Source of the DNA: Anastrepha obliqua
Lineage: Eukaryota > Arthropoda > Insecta > Diptera > Tephritidae
Length of the DNA stretch: 64,000 nt
Direction of reading: 5' to 3'
NCBI RefSeq assembly: GCF_027943255.1
Contig: NC_072893.1
Coordinates: 4,650,001-4,714,000 of the forward strand
In this document: in pieces, positions 8,721-20,280 of the stretch
How the letters are laid out: every line of letters starts with the position of its first letter
Numbering within the stretch: the stretch's first letter is position 1
Position numbers and translations under genes: made by a program
Notes under the pieces: model-generated
Databases searched by the model: none
What the model was told of the DNA's origin: nothing
The model's input: the letters and a program-made list of their open reading frames with translations, nothing else

Positions 8721-10649
8721 CAGAGATATGTAGTACAATTTAGCCAAACATTTTTTGTTTTGCGATTCTTTTTTTTATGTTTTGCTTTTTGAAGAATATT
8801 TCACATATTTTTGTGAAATTTGTTAAAAAGACAAGTTGGAGGTGTAAAGTATTTTCAAAAATTTTAAAAAGGAAAATTGCTCAACCTTATTTGAGTTGGA
8901 TACTGTAATTATCAATTTATGCATAATATTTTAAATAAATTAATTTCATTGTATACCGAAAATATTAATTTAAATGCATTGAAAAAAATATTTTAATCCA
9001 GTTGCGCTGCATAAATGTTCACGTCTGGAATTATTCCGGTCCTGTCCCTTATCAGTCTCACTAATTTTGCTCGGCACCGTAATTACCTGTTTGAGTTTTC
9101 ATTAAAGGGTATGAAATTTAATTTTATCTCACCACTTATTGCCACGTTGCGGCTTCCTGTGAGTAGTTTGTTGTGCTGTATTCAACTTAGGATTGTCTGT
9201 TAATACCTATGCACTCCTTCACCTGGTCTCTTCTATGAAATGATATGCAACTAATCAAATATTTCGTTGCAAGGCAAGTAAGGCAAAGCGTTTGCTGGAT
9301 TATCTTACCAACCCTTGCATTCCGTTTCCTTTTGCATGTATTTAGCCCTTCACATATCCAAACATAAGCACTAAAGTATTTTGTAAACAAATGCAGACAA
9401 AAATCTTTTTGAGTTTGCTTTCAGACAATTTCCTGCACCTCATCTTCCACGAAACTGACTAGGAGCATCAGATTCACCACTGTGTGTTACTATCAGTTCT
9501 TCCATCCTTCTTCGGGCTGCTTGTTTGTGTGAGTGTGCGAATCTCTTTTACATTATTCATGCTGCTGCATTTTTCTATTTGCGCTGCAGTTATTCCTTAC
9601 GACAGCTTCCTCCTCAGCCCTGTCGCGTCGCTGCGTCCACTCCTTCAACCGTTCACTCCTTCGCACTTGACCAACGTCGCTCAGCGGGTGTGAAGTGCAG
9701 TGAAGTGTCACATGTGTCAGTTGTTGTTTGTTGGCGCACTCGCTCGCTGCTGGTACTCTCCAGTGTCCTTAAACATATTATCGACGTCATTCATGGCATT
9801 ATAATGAGCAATGTAAACACCATTAGTATCTCACAAGAGTCTTTTGTGCAATAACTCTGAATAATTTAAGCTTGACAGTTGGTTGGTGGAAGTGCAATAG
9901 GGGAACAGGGAGAGTTTAAAGAAAGGCAAAGCGCCAGCAGCAGAGACAGCTGCTATTGAGGCTACTAATGATGCTGCTAGCGCTGCATGCAAGGGACTTT
10001 ATTTCGAACACATGTGTGGACACATGCATACATACGAATAGGCGCTCTTATTCGGTAGGGTTGTGGGCTTGTATGAGTTTGCTTAAATTTCTCTTTCACT
10101 CTACTGCCTCTTATCTATCACATTGATTAAGTAGGCTTTTAAGCTGCTTATGCGGCATATTTAGAAGACAGATGGCATTCAGGTTTTTAACAAAAGTGTG
10201 ATTAAGAGCGGAATTGTAATAAAACCTTTTCCGCAATTGAATGCATTCGGGTTGGCTGATTCTTCTTTCTTTTGCAAGATTAGTTTTAAACTGAACATTA
10301 AATCCATGCCGAAGGGCAGGTAACTTTCTTGATTTGTTTGAGGTCTTACTGAGTGCAGAAATGCATTGCTTATCTACCAGTGGGCAAGCCTACTATGAAT
10401 GGAGTTATTTAATTATTAAAAGAGTTCCGTTAAATACTCAAATTTATAATACGAAAGTTGCTATTTACATATATTTCTAGTCCTGGGTATGTCTAGTGTT
10501 GTCAAGGCCCATCTGACGTTTCCGTCTTACATATTTTACCATAAATTCTCCACAAAACTTTTCGATGTGTGCTAAAGTGTTTTAGTGCTTTTTACAGTGG
10601 CTTTAAAAATTCATCTCAGCAAAAAATTGATAATTAAACGGTGCATATT
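8721..10649. other. 1.9 kb without recognised features
   Basis: The composition is AT-rich up to about 9000 and more balanced around 9500-9900. Short open frames there (for example 9484-9693 and 9525-9854) show no known domain and no supporting coding signals. I see no repeat or transposon end. Confidence 0.5.
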
Positions 10650-10850
10650 TTCGTGTATTTTCAGAAGTTTCGACGTGGATTGACAAGAAAAGAATTCATC
10701 GATGAACTCAAATCATTACATGATGAGCAAGCACATAGTGTGATTGCAGGAGTGAGTTAGTTTCTCCGCGAAGGGACTACCAGCGATGTACTCCTGAAGA
10801 GGTGGGTTTCGCATCAACTCAGTGAGGGCCAGGAAAGTACACAAACTTGC
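10650..10850 (+). pseudogene. mariner transposase N-terminal remnant
   Basis: The frame around 10668-10760 reads FRRGLTRKEFIDELKSLHDE, followed after damage by RWVSHQLSEGQE near 10802. This corresponds to the helix-turn-helix region of mariner transposases (usual pattern F..G.....CIDELKSLYGDEAPS) and the later RW(I/V)PH.L...Q motif. The stretch between them is deleted. Stops are present and no inverted terminal repeats were found. Confidence 0.55.
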
Positions 10851-11277
10851 AAAGCCGCGAAATCGTTCTAGCAACGTATAAATGGGAGGCGTCCGAGGGA
10901 TCTTCTGAAGTTAACAAAATATCAGCCCTCAAATTTCGTGGGTATTCTTATGGAACACTGGCGGCGAGGTATACATGCGGTGGGACTAGGCATTACTTCG
11001 AGTCTTTTTTTCGTCAGTTGCAAACCTGGTATTCCACGTCATCAACCCTAGTGTTCCTCACCTCCAGATAATTATTTGGAAAGTCGTGACAACTTCAAAT
11101 TAAATATAAATAAAATAATTAATCTACGCGCTAGGTTGTTGAGATATGCCTGAACGACACTAATAACAATGAATCAAGTAGATTGGATACGCAATGCGAA
11201 TTAGAACAGCTTTCAGTGCTGTTACACAGCTCGATCAAGATACTCGTACATATAAGATACGCTGTGTATATGCCTGC
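10851..11277. other. Unrecognised spacer
   Basis: No domain or repeat identified. It lies between two unrelated mariner remnants. Confidence 0.4.
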
Positions 11278-11777
11278 CTCGAGAGATGATTAACGATTTT
11301 TTTCGGCCGGAATTAGATGGTATTGATCTGAACAATGTTTATTTTCAACAAGACGGCGCTACGTGCCACACAAGCAACGAAACCATTGATCTTTTACGGG
11401 AAAAGTTTCCGGACCGTGTGATCTCTCGCAGAGGCGATCACAATTGGCCACTGAAATCCTGTGATTTAACACCTTGTGACTTTTTTCTTTGAGGCCATGT
11501 GAAAGAGAAGGTCCACGCCAACAGCCCAGGGTCGACTCAAGACCTCAAAGATAGAATTCGTGAGGCTATCGAAGACATAGGGCAGCCACTTTGCAATTTC
11601 ATGAAAAGCATATTGTCCTGTAAGCGTGGTCGTGGTGGTTATATGCCTGATGTTATTTTCCATTATTAACGGCATACCTTCTTCTTTATATGAAATAAAC
11701 ATCAGATCATTCATAAATAAATAAAAGGCATTTTTCTTTGAATATCAAAATAACACCTCTTATTGAAAAACCCTTTA
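11278..11777 (+). pseudogene. DD41D (rosa-like) mariner, C-terminal half with right terminal repeat
   Basis: The frame from 11286 reads MINDFFRPELDG, YFQQDGATCHTSNETIDL, then NWPLKSCDLTPCDFFL and a stop at 11490-11492. After it, HVKEKVHANSP, LKDRIREAIEDI and CKRGRGGYMPDVIFHY continue. Between the second Asp (QQD) and third Asp (TPCD) lie 41 residues, defining the DD41D subgroup first described from tephritid flies. The element ends TTGAAAAACCCTTTATA at 11777, the same terminal repeat as at 38018/38576. Everything before about 11278, including the first catalytic Asp and the left end, is missing. Confidence 0.85.
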
Positions 11778-11876
11778 TAAAGTAGCATGACCAGCTTCTT
11801 TCTCGGTAAGAAATAAAAGCTTTAGGAATTCTCGATATTGGAAAAATGTATTTAATTTGTTCCCTGGAACTGTCAC

Positions 11877-12638
11877 TTATGTAGTAAATGTTGTATTAAG
11901 TCTATGGGCTGCCAATTGCGGTCTTAGAGTAAACTCTGATAAAACGGAGCTGTTTCTATTTACCCGAAAATACAAACCGCCACATTTTAGACTTTTTAGT
12001 TGCACATCGAATATTGAGTTAGAAAGGCCAGGATAGTTTTGTATTCCCATAAATCTATGTTCGGTATATGTCGTGCTCTGGATGTACAACTTAGTGCTTC
12101 TGCCAATTTTGTTGGGGGGAGAGATAAAAATCTTTTTCGATAGTCAAACTTCTATCAAGGATCAAATCTTGTAAGGATTATATTAAACGTCTCAAACGTG
12201 CAGGAAACATATCTCTTATCTTGGTTCCAGGGCATAAAAACATAGATGCAAATAAAATTGCCGATGAGCATGACAGGGAACGGTGGACAGAACCGATTTC
12301 AGTTGTCTCCATCTCAGACATCGGCGTCCCCTTGACCAGTACTAAAGGAAAACTTACCAATTTCTTTCTTAAAAAAGCGTAACACACGTGAAGTTCTATC
12401 GAACTATCTGGTGTATGCTATCTCAAAAACTGTCCGACAGAAGCAGGATGCTTAAGGTGCTGGAAATTCCTCGTCTTCTAACTTCCAAACTCATATTGGT
12501 GTTCACTGGCCACTGGGTGATGGGAACACATGCGGAGAAGCTTGGACTTTTATACAACCCCCATTGCAGAATCTGAGGGTATCCTGCAGAGAAAGAGACT
12601 TTCTTTACAAATGTCCGGGCTTGGTGGCTAGGCATTTG
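11877..12638 (+). pseudogene. R1/LOA-like non-LTR retrotransposon (family C), patchy ORF2 remnant
   Basis: It starts in the RT thumb (LWAANCGLRVNSDKTELFLF then TRKY, 11900-11975). After a deletion it shows the RNase H Asp motif (IKIFFDSQTS, about 12126) and the final RNase H motif ISLILVPGHKNIDANKIADE (12210-12270). From 12388 comes the Cys/His tail (GHWVMGTHAEKLG...NPHCRICG-like, EKETFF, KCPG-like). Stops and frameshifts separate the pieces. It ends abruptly at about 12638, joined tail to tail to a minus-strand family A fragment. Confidence 0.8.
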
Positions 12639-13445
12639 AGTCTCTTCTCCTTCAATGTCGTTACAGCTTCTGCAATAATCGTTATAGGGCGCGCCCAGTC
12701 TACTGGCATGCCTACCAACCAGACAATGCCGGGTTAGGACCCCGAGAAGATTTCTCATGTTTTTCCTGTTTAGTTTCAACAGTCGGTTTGTGCGGCCCAT
12801 GTTCCATTCCGGCCACGACATTTTACTAGTTGTACAGGTCAAAGACTGAGACCATAGCCTGTTTGGTGCACTGATAGTGTGTTTATCTATAAGCATCGTA
12901 CAAGTTGCTAAAGGTATAGCTTTGTTCGCTTTGTCTGGTTTGATCTGTAATGTGGTACCCAATCAACCCAGAGCAGGTTTATTACAAAGTAATGTGATAG
13001 TTCTGTCTAAACGTCGATACATCCTTTTACTGTCTTCGAGTTAATATTAGGTGATTTTAAAGCTTTCTGGGCCGATTGACCGTCTGAAAATATGTTTATA
13101 TCTCTTGTTGTGAGGACACTTTTATTTAGGGCTAGCAGGCCTTCCCTGATAGCCAACATTTCAGCTTTAAATACACTGCAGCGATCCGGCTTGAAACCAT
13201 CAGTATAGATGCTGATTCCGCTTTTATTGTCCATTACCGCATTGTCCCAATCTTCTCTCGTTGGGAAAGTTGTGGGAGAGGATGCGTTTAAATGCAACTC
13301 TACTGAGCTACAAAAGTCTCTCGTTTGATGTAGGAAGGGGTATTCGTCTAGTATTCTTGCGTGACCCCTTCTGCTAGTGGCTAAGTTAGAAGATTCTCTT
13401 AACCTAAGTGCCGCTTTCGTCGCCAGCTGTTTACTGTAGGCGTTA
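12639..13445 (-). pseudogene. R1/LOA-like non-LTR retrotransposon (family A), RNase H to Cys/His tail
   Basis: The minus-strand frame 13462-13007 reads ATKAALRLRES (RT/RNase H linker), ISIYTDGFKPD (first catalytic Asp), FKAEMLAIREGL (Glu) and INIFSDGQSAQKAL (second Asp). The PGHxG block is deleted. The next frame from 12962 gives ANKAIPLATCTMLID and then the tail with RHCLVGRHASRLG...YCRSC. It stops at the junction near 12640. The last ~225 bases are nearly identical to the window start in opposite orientation. It is 5' truncated near 13445. Confidence 0.85.
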
Positions 13446-15729
13446 TTTAAAAAAAAAAACAATTTTTTATAGAATAGCGTGTATAGAGTAAAAAAGTGTA
13501 TATAGGTACATATACCTATGTATGTGTTTTTTTTTAACTTCCAATTTTTAATACAAAGTCACATAAGCTATTAACTCAAAAGCCCTCAGGTACGAAAACT
13601 ACTTCGTTTCCTCGCAATCTTCTTTCTTGACACATTGCGTTGATTTACGCTGATTTTTATACAAACTTTCTTCAGAACCATTTTATTTCTTCACAAAACA
13701 CCTAAAAAAAAATATTAATACACCGTTATGAACTTTCTTCTGTGCTCTTCTTCTGAAATATATATCGTTCAAACAAAAGTTTCCGCAACAAAATCTCAGA
13801 TGTCAGGCCGCTCTGTTTGTTCCTCTTTATTCTTTAAAACATCCCAGTTGTCTATGTGGTTGTTATTGTTTGAATTGGTAGACCTGATTTTGCTTCCATT
13901 GGTGTGAGAATAAGAGACATTTACTCCGCTCCGGAAAACGGTGACCAAAATTAAAATGTTATGTTTCGCAACTTTTATTACTCCAAACGATTGCGTTTGC
14001 AATACTTTACTGCCTGGTTCTTATTTACGCTGTGCTTACTTTTCGCCTTCCCTTCTACACTCGATTCGCTTTTGTCCTCTGAAGCTGTTTATACAGTCGA
14101 TACCCACCACTTCACCACTTTACAAATATGCTCGAGATATACGAAGCTGGGTATGTAAGCTCCGTTATGTCTCTTTGATTTCATCCTTTTTTTATTTTTA
14201 ATAACTGTTTTCTTCGCACGTAACCAAAAGATAACGTAAATTTTTCATTTCTGCTGTGCGCATTTCAATAAAGTGGAGGACTTATTGCGTTCCTTATGGA
14301 ATAATCAATCCTTGTATTATTTTAACTGATTAATGGGGCTTTTAAGAAAGCAAAATAAGGACAAATAAAAATGTTCGTGTCTTCCTTATTAAACCAGCTC
14401 TTTGCTTTACTTAAATATGCTTGAATTTAAAGTGAAAGTTTGCCCCTACTTGCAAAATGCACTGAGCTGATAGTTTCATATCCTACAACATTCAACGCAA
14501 ATAACATGGAACAGCATATTTTTCATAATTTATCATTTAATGCTTCACATAGTCTGGTATCATTTTTAGCCCTACGGGAAGTACTTTATTACTCAAATTT
14601 TATAACTGAAGAACATTTGATTTAAGGAAAATATAGCGTTAAATAGAGAATGGCCGAGCTTTGGGCCCAACTCTGGCCATGTTCGGCTTAAAAAGTTGAG
14701 TTCGGTTTCGGTTTGACTTTAGCCAAAACGGAGCTGAACATTTCGATTTTTTCTGGTTTTTTTTTTTTTTGAAAAATTTTATCAAATCTTAATTTTCTCA
14801 ACATTTTTCAAATACTGGTACCAAATCCTTTTTTTTTAATTGTTCTCAAATATCATCTGATCCTCCTTTGCAGACTAGCGAGCAAATATTCAGTACTGAC
14901 ATTTAGGTGGCACATTTTAAAGACTATTCATTCAGCCTACGTTAAATAATTGGCTCCTAAAATTGGCAATATGAACTACCACAAATTGCATGCTAAATTT
15001 TCACTAAATATTTGTCTGCCATAGCTAACCTTCAATTTTCAGTTTCGAATTTGACCCAACTGAAGTCTCATGGTGCACTTCCTTCTTACTGAACATACAC
15101 AAACATATACATATACACACATTATATGTACATACATACACATATATTCGTGTTTGCTCGCAAGCCTCCGTTTCATCTGCATAATATTATTTCACATCCA
15201 TTTGGGGTAGAACATTAAATTATATAAACTGTGTGTGAGTGCAGATATTTCGTAAACCAACACATACTTAACTTTTACATCCTTACCAAGTTTTACCAAA
15301 AAATGCTATACAATGGATTACTTCCACTTCTCTGTTTCTCCTTCCCCAGCCTGCAGTTGTGTTTGCAGGAAATTAAAATGAATATTGAAATTACTTTGGC
15401 AAGCTGCAGCAAACAGCTTTTCTAAACAAAAATAATAAAAAACTAGGAACGTCCTTTTTATTTGATAAACGTACGTACAGCATAATTAAGATACTTTTTT
15501 ATTTTGATCTTTGTTTTTAGAAGTTTTGATATTTGATAACATCGTTTTCCATATAAAGATCAGATAGTCTAAATATTATTAAGACCGATTCAGTAGTAGA
15601 GGGCCAAAGTTAGAGGTTAAAAATATTTCTTGCACATGGAAGGTACAACAACGCCCTTTTGTCCGTTTTAATACCACATAGCATTGCATAAACCTATAAT
15701 GACCAATTTTTTATATACTGAATACCAGA
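13446..15729. other. 2.3 kb without recognised features
   Basis: AT-rich DNA. Frames such as 13941-14201 and 14440-14625 show no known domain. A short GC-richer patch at 14650-14735 (repeated TTCGG/GGTTT words) and a CA/TA-rich stretch at 15098-15150 are the only visible structure. Confidence 0.5.
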
Positions 15730-16135
15730 ACACAAATGAATAGAAGAAAGTGAAAGAGCCGATGAGTTGGCCAACACAAGTACTGACTTGTCGAGATTGA
15801 GCACACCAAACATGTCCCCGTCCCTCTTCTTTCTGAAAACGGAACTGAAAGAGGAACTAGCTTTGGAAACGCACTCGATATGGGAACATTTAGCTTCGTC
15901 CAAAACTGCCAAAATTATGCTAAGGACTTGGAATACGAAAACTACAAACTTTATTTCATCACTCCCTAGGAAAGACTGCAAACTTTGGTTGGAGTACTGT
16001 CTCACCCTATATCACGGAGTCAAAATTGGATAAGCCTAGAGCGATGCCTGTAACCCATGCAACGAAGCGATTGCTAGGGGTACTTTGGAAGACCTGCTTT
16101 GCCATTACCCTGTTCTTCGTAGGACTTGACAGGTC
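15730..16135 (+). pseudogene. Non-LTR retrotransposon ORF2 tail (RNase H end and Cys/His cluster)
   Basis: It begins with the last RNase H motif, IPEHK and then ERADELANTST (about 15728-15783). A long post-RNase H helical region follows (15767-16030), then after a stop CNPCNEAIARGTLEDLLCHY near 16050-16110. This is the CxxC...H/C cluster that ends R1/LOA-type ORF2. The usual PGH is PEH here. RT and most of RNase H are gone. Confidence 0.75.
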
Positions 16136-17129
16136 GTCAATTCAAGAGCTTTATTTTAGAGTCAAAGAACAAATTTTGTGAGTCAAAAGACAAAGGCCAA
16201 CAAGTTGAGAACGACGACCATTCGATGTTTTGACGCCTTCTGCAACACTTCGCGAAAATATTTATTTATTTTCTTTTTTTCGAAGTAAATTTCAACAATT
16301 TGAAAGCGTTAACGCCAGAAGTTTAACGATTCATGAGGACTTGCCCTACTTTGGTGAACAGAAATGTCAACACACCTTGCCCCTCTCAGCTATCAAACCA
16401 TAGTTATCGACATCGGTGGTTCTCATGCAGCTAAAAAATACCCGATATAACACAAAAAACCTGATTGTGCGGCACGCATACATTGAGGCAGTCTCAGATT
16501 TGTTCATGGCTCAGAAGAATCTCTAAATGTAGAATGCTTTATTTGGTAAATATGACTAGTACTAGAGGCAGATCTACTAATCTCCTAAATTTTGATTATT
16601 TTCCCGTGTGTTGACCGTTGTTCTGTTAGAATTTTCCTCTATCATGATTGACCTAAATTTTCTTCCATTATTTTTTGGCTGGTTGGCGACAAAGTTGTAC
16701 ACATCAATATTTTGAAGAATTTGGACAATTTTTTTTAGTATTATTGTATTAATACATTATTTATTTATTAATATATTATTTATTTATTGATCATTATTAA
16801 TAATTTATAGTAGTATTAGTACAAAATGTATAGACTAAGTTCAATTTAGAAATTTTATGCAAAAATTAGGAAAAATCCCCAAAATTTTCAACTCAATTCC
16901 ATTGTTTCCAATTAAAATTTGTTGAAAGATTTTGCACACAGAGTTTTGTATCATATTCAATTTTAGTATAAAGGAGTGCAAACTAGAAGTTGCTTAAACC
17001 CCGCGTTGCTTTTTTCTACTTTTTGTTTCTCATAACTACTCAATATATCAAATTCCCGACTGCTGGACTATATCTTTCCTTGAGAATGTCATTTATTACT
17101 CTATATAATTTTGTTAAAGCTTACATTAT
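16136..17129. other. 1.0 kb without recognised features
   Basis: AT-rich. TTATTTATTTATTAATATA-like simple sequence near 16755-16800. No coding signal. Confidence 0.5.
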
Positions 17130-17600
17130 AATAAAATCAAATAACGAAGTAGCGGATGCATTGGCGCGAGAGGCTGTGACAGCACACCATCAAGAAGATG
17201 CCTATGAGTGAAGAGCTAAAGAAGGTTGGCTTACACAAAATTATGGAGCTATGCTAGGCGAAATCATTACTGCGAGGAAATTCTCACAGGCCACTACAGA
17301 CTGCGCAATCAGCTGCACATAACCGGCATATAATTCACTGATTCTTGTCGTTTCAGCAATCAATCGCGAAAGACTCCAATACACCTTCTCCTTGAATTTA
17401 CCGCTATGGCGCTGAGAAGGTTGAGACATCTCGGCCATTTACAGCCAAACGAAAGGAACATACGCTCAATCCAACACAGCTGTGTCTGGAGTTTAATAAG
17501 GGAACTAAGTGTGGATGAGGTACTGTGATGGGAAGATGGCATAACAGACCATGGGCTCGAAGTGCAAGCCTCGAGGAAATATAATCTAATCAAACTCCTG
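17130..17600 (+). pseudogene. Non-LTR retrotransposon ORF2 tail
   Basis: It starts with the RNase H end NNEVADALAREAV (17143-17180), then EGWLTQNYGAM. In a shifted frame comes TGHYRLRNQLHITGI, DSCRF, a TPIHLLLE helix (17292-17400) and ALRRLRHLGHL with a C-terminal helix to about 17520. The order matches the R1/LOA-type C-terminus. Several frame changes and stops; the second cysteine of the CxxC pair is replaced. Confidence 0.75.
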
Positions 17601-18984
17601 CAAATAATAGTGCTTTCATAATATGGAATAAATAATGCTTTTCATTTATAACAAAAGCAATAATTACGGAATAATTTATGACCAAAAAAAATTTAATCTA
17701 AATGAATTTTTTCGGCAAAAATTTCCAAAAATTCCATTTTTGCTATCAACCCAATATGAAGCTGCTATAACATTATTTCCATCACATTTAAAGAGCCAAT
17801 CAAAGCATGTTTTCAAATTTGAAATATGCACAATTTGGTTCAACCCTAATAAATGTTCTAACGGACTTTCTACTTTGTATTTATATGAGTTGCCGGAAGC
17901 ATAAATGCATATCGAATTATGACCGAGCCTCGCGCATGAAACGAAAGGTTATGTAGTGCATTGTAGGCAAACAGCAGGCGATGATACGCCGAAATTGTTG
18001 GAAGAGCACAAAAAAAGTTCGGCTCAAATGCAGTGCTGGCTCCGCTACACTGAGCCCAGGCAAATGCAGTAAGGAGAAATGGCAAATTATTTTATGCCAA
18101 CGGCACGAACTATTTCGTCTCACTATGTAAAGTTGATTATGATTAAAATGAAAATGAAAAGCATCTTGAAAACGAGTATAAGCAGCGCTCAGCTCGCCTA
18201 GTTAAGTTAAATGGTTTTCTTCACAGCCTGCCCGTTTCAATAACAACACCAACCACCAACCAGCCAACTATCAAATCGAAGTTGACGCTGAATTGTATGA
18301 AAACACACAAAAACTTGGCGGAATTGCTCGGTATACCAAATCTTACCAAACATTTCTTTTTCCGTTTACGTTTTGTTCTACTTTCATCTTCAATTAAAAA
18401 GAAAACAATCAGAATGGAAGGAAGGAGGTCGCAGAAGCTAAATTGCTGAGAAAACAGAAACGTAAGGAAAAGGCGTCTAGCAAGACATTGGCCTCATAGT
18501 CAACATATTGAGCCGGGCATTAAAGATTCAATAGTGAATTCGTTAGGCATTTGGGGGCAATCGAATGGAAAAATAATCGAAATTTTGATTTTATGGCGCA
18601 CAAGAGTGCTTCTCGGCAGACGCTACAGCAGTTAAGTTGATGGTAGGGCTGAAGGTGATGTTCATGTTGATGTTTATGTTGATGTTGACAATATCGGTTT
18701 TGTTGTTTGCAAATATGGAAAACAATCACAGGCAGGAAATGGAATTTTCCTAAAATGAAAAATAAATATTCAAGCCCTAAAATGTATATTTAGAATATAA
18801 CTCAAATATTTGCCTAAAAATAACTGCAAGTGATAAATCGCGTGTCTGGAATCTGAATGGAAGTAGCGGGGTCGACTAAATGCAGGGCAAGTAGTTGGGA
18901 AAATACTCAAAGGATTGCACATCAGGAATTCACAGAAGAGCTTCGTCAAGTCAAAGGTTTAATTAACTTTTAACTATATTAATA
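17601..18984. other. 1.4 kb without recognised features
   Basis: Low-complexity ATGTTGATGTT-type repeats at about 18655-18690. No domain found in frames such as 17635-17904 or 18520-18729. Confidence 0.5.
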
Positions 18985-19230
18985 GGGATGCGTAAGGTAG
19001 ATAAAAGGAAAATACTTGGTTTCCTGACAAGTCAGTTAAATTACCATCTCTCAAAAATTCAACTTGGGCAAAGACAAAGGGTAGACCCAGTCTGGAGGAT
19101 GATGAAACCAAAGAGCATATCTTCCGTAACTGTATTGCCTTGGCAAGGACAAGGCTGCACAACTTTCAACGGGATCAATTGGATCCGAATGAAATGAGGA
19201 ATTTTTCTGTTGTAGATATTCTGTAATTAT
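18985..19230 (+). pseudogene. Short non-LTR retrotransposon ORF2 C-terminal remnant
   Basis: In shifting frames this gives LTSQLNYHLSKI and then LEDDETKEHIFRNCIALART (19090-19155), followed by RLHNFQRDQLDPNEM and FSVVDIL. The DDET.EHIF.NC spacing matches the Cys/His tail of R1/LOA-like elements, with the first cysteines lost. Confidence 0.7.
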
Positions 19231-19639
19231 TGATAAATAGATGTTTATGAAAAGAAAAAATATAGTTAATTTCATCTTACAGAGCTAAAAAATAATGGTG
19301 TGTAGAAAATTTAAAATATTCATTAGGGGATGAAAAATGTTCTGGCATTTAGTAAATTCGCTCTGAAAGTGAAGCCGTCTAAAGGCGGAACTGGGCATTG
19401 CATTCCAAATTTGTGATCATTGTGTGCTTCACGTGTGTTTTTTTAAGATTTATTATTTTTCATAGTGCATTACATGCGGGCGAGCTCGTCTTTTAAGGCC
19501 ACAAGGAAATGTCAGCAGAATTAAAATATTGAAGTCGCCTTTTGATTGCTTAAAATATTTCTTGACAGATGAGTTTCTAGATATACGGAGAGTTTAGTCA
19601 TACCTCAGTTTTTTGAAAACTTCGTATATGTTTCTCGTG
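19231..19639. other. Unrecognised spacer
   Basis: No features seen. Confidence 0.4.
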
Positions 19640-20280
19640 TTTATTCCTTGGTCGGACAACTGAATTTATATGCTCGTCAAAAAGATATCGAAACGCAGTT
19701 CGTAACAGATGGAGCTGAACTTCAAAAATTTATTAGCATCATGTTCTTCATGTCAATCTATCGATGCCCAAATGTTCGTTTGTATTGGGGAAAACATTCG
19801 TTTGAAATAATAAGGAATACAAAGACTCAAATTTGATTCGATGGACTTCATAAACGACTGGATTTTAATGATAATTCGTCTGCCATTCCCAAAGATCAGC
19901 CTGCCTATGATGGATTACTTAAAGTGAGGCCAGTTATAAAGCACTTTAGTGAAAGATTTTAAGGTGTCCCGATGCTTCAAAGGCTGTGCGTTGATGAGTA
20001 AGTGTATTTGACAAAAATGCAATGCAACCCGACCCGCCAATATATGCCAGCTAAGCCTTATAAATTGGGAACACAATTTTTTTCTATAAGCGATTCGATC
20101 GGCTTCTCATATGCTTATGAAATTTACTCAGGTGCTGGAGATAACGTCATGCTTGATAATATCATCATATTTTCCAACAAATGATGTTCTTTGCGACCAG
20201 ATTGGTCATTGTTGTAAAATGGTAGATCGATTGGGCAAAAAAAGCTGAAGAATAATTGTTGCAAGTCTGAAACTCAGGGG
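19640..20280 (+). pseudogene. piggyBac-like transposase remnant (second family)
   Basis: Frames at 19648-19836 and onward read LNLYARQKDIETQFVTDG, IMFFMSIYRCPNVRLYWG, RLDFNDNSSAIPKD, VRPVIKHF and LQRLCVDE (about 20000, with the first catalytic Asp). Then come PTRQYMPAKPYKLGTQFF, DSIGFSYAYEIYSGAGDN. This is the order of PGBD/piggyBac-type (DDE_Tnp_1_7) transposases. Several stops interrupt it, and the later two catalytic aspartates are not found. No TTAA-flanked ends were identified. It is clearly different in sequence from the element at 5391. Confidence 0.78.

Noticed and set aside
9484..9854. Possible host exon with hydrophobic N-terminus
   Set aside because: Overlapping frames of similar length, no recognised domain and no convincing splice context.
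12423..12962. 179-codon minus-strand open frame as one protein
   Set aside because: It crosses the junction of two oppositely oriented LINE fragments; the last ~70 codons are antisense to a LINE tail.
14650..14735. GC-richer patch with repeated TTCGG words
   Set aside because: Too short and without ends or coding similarity to name.
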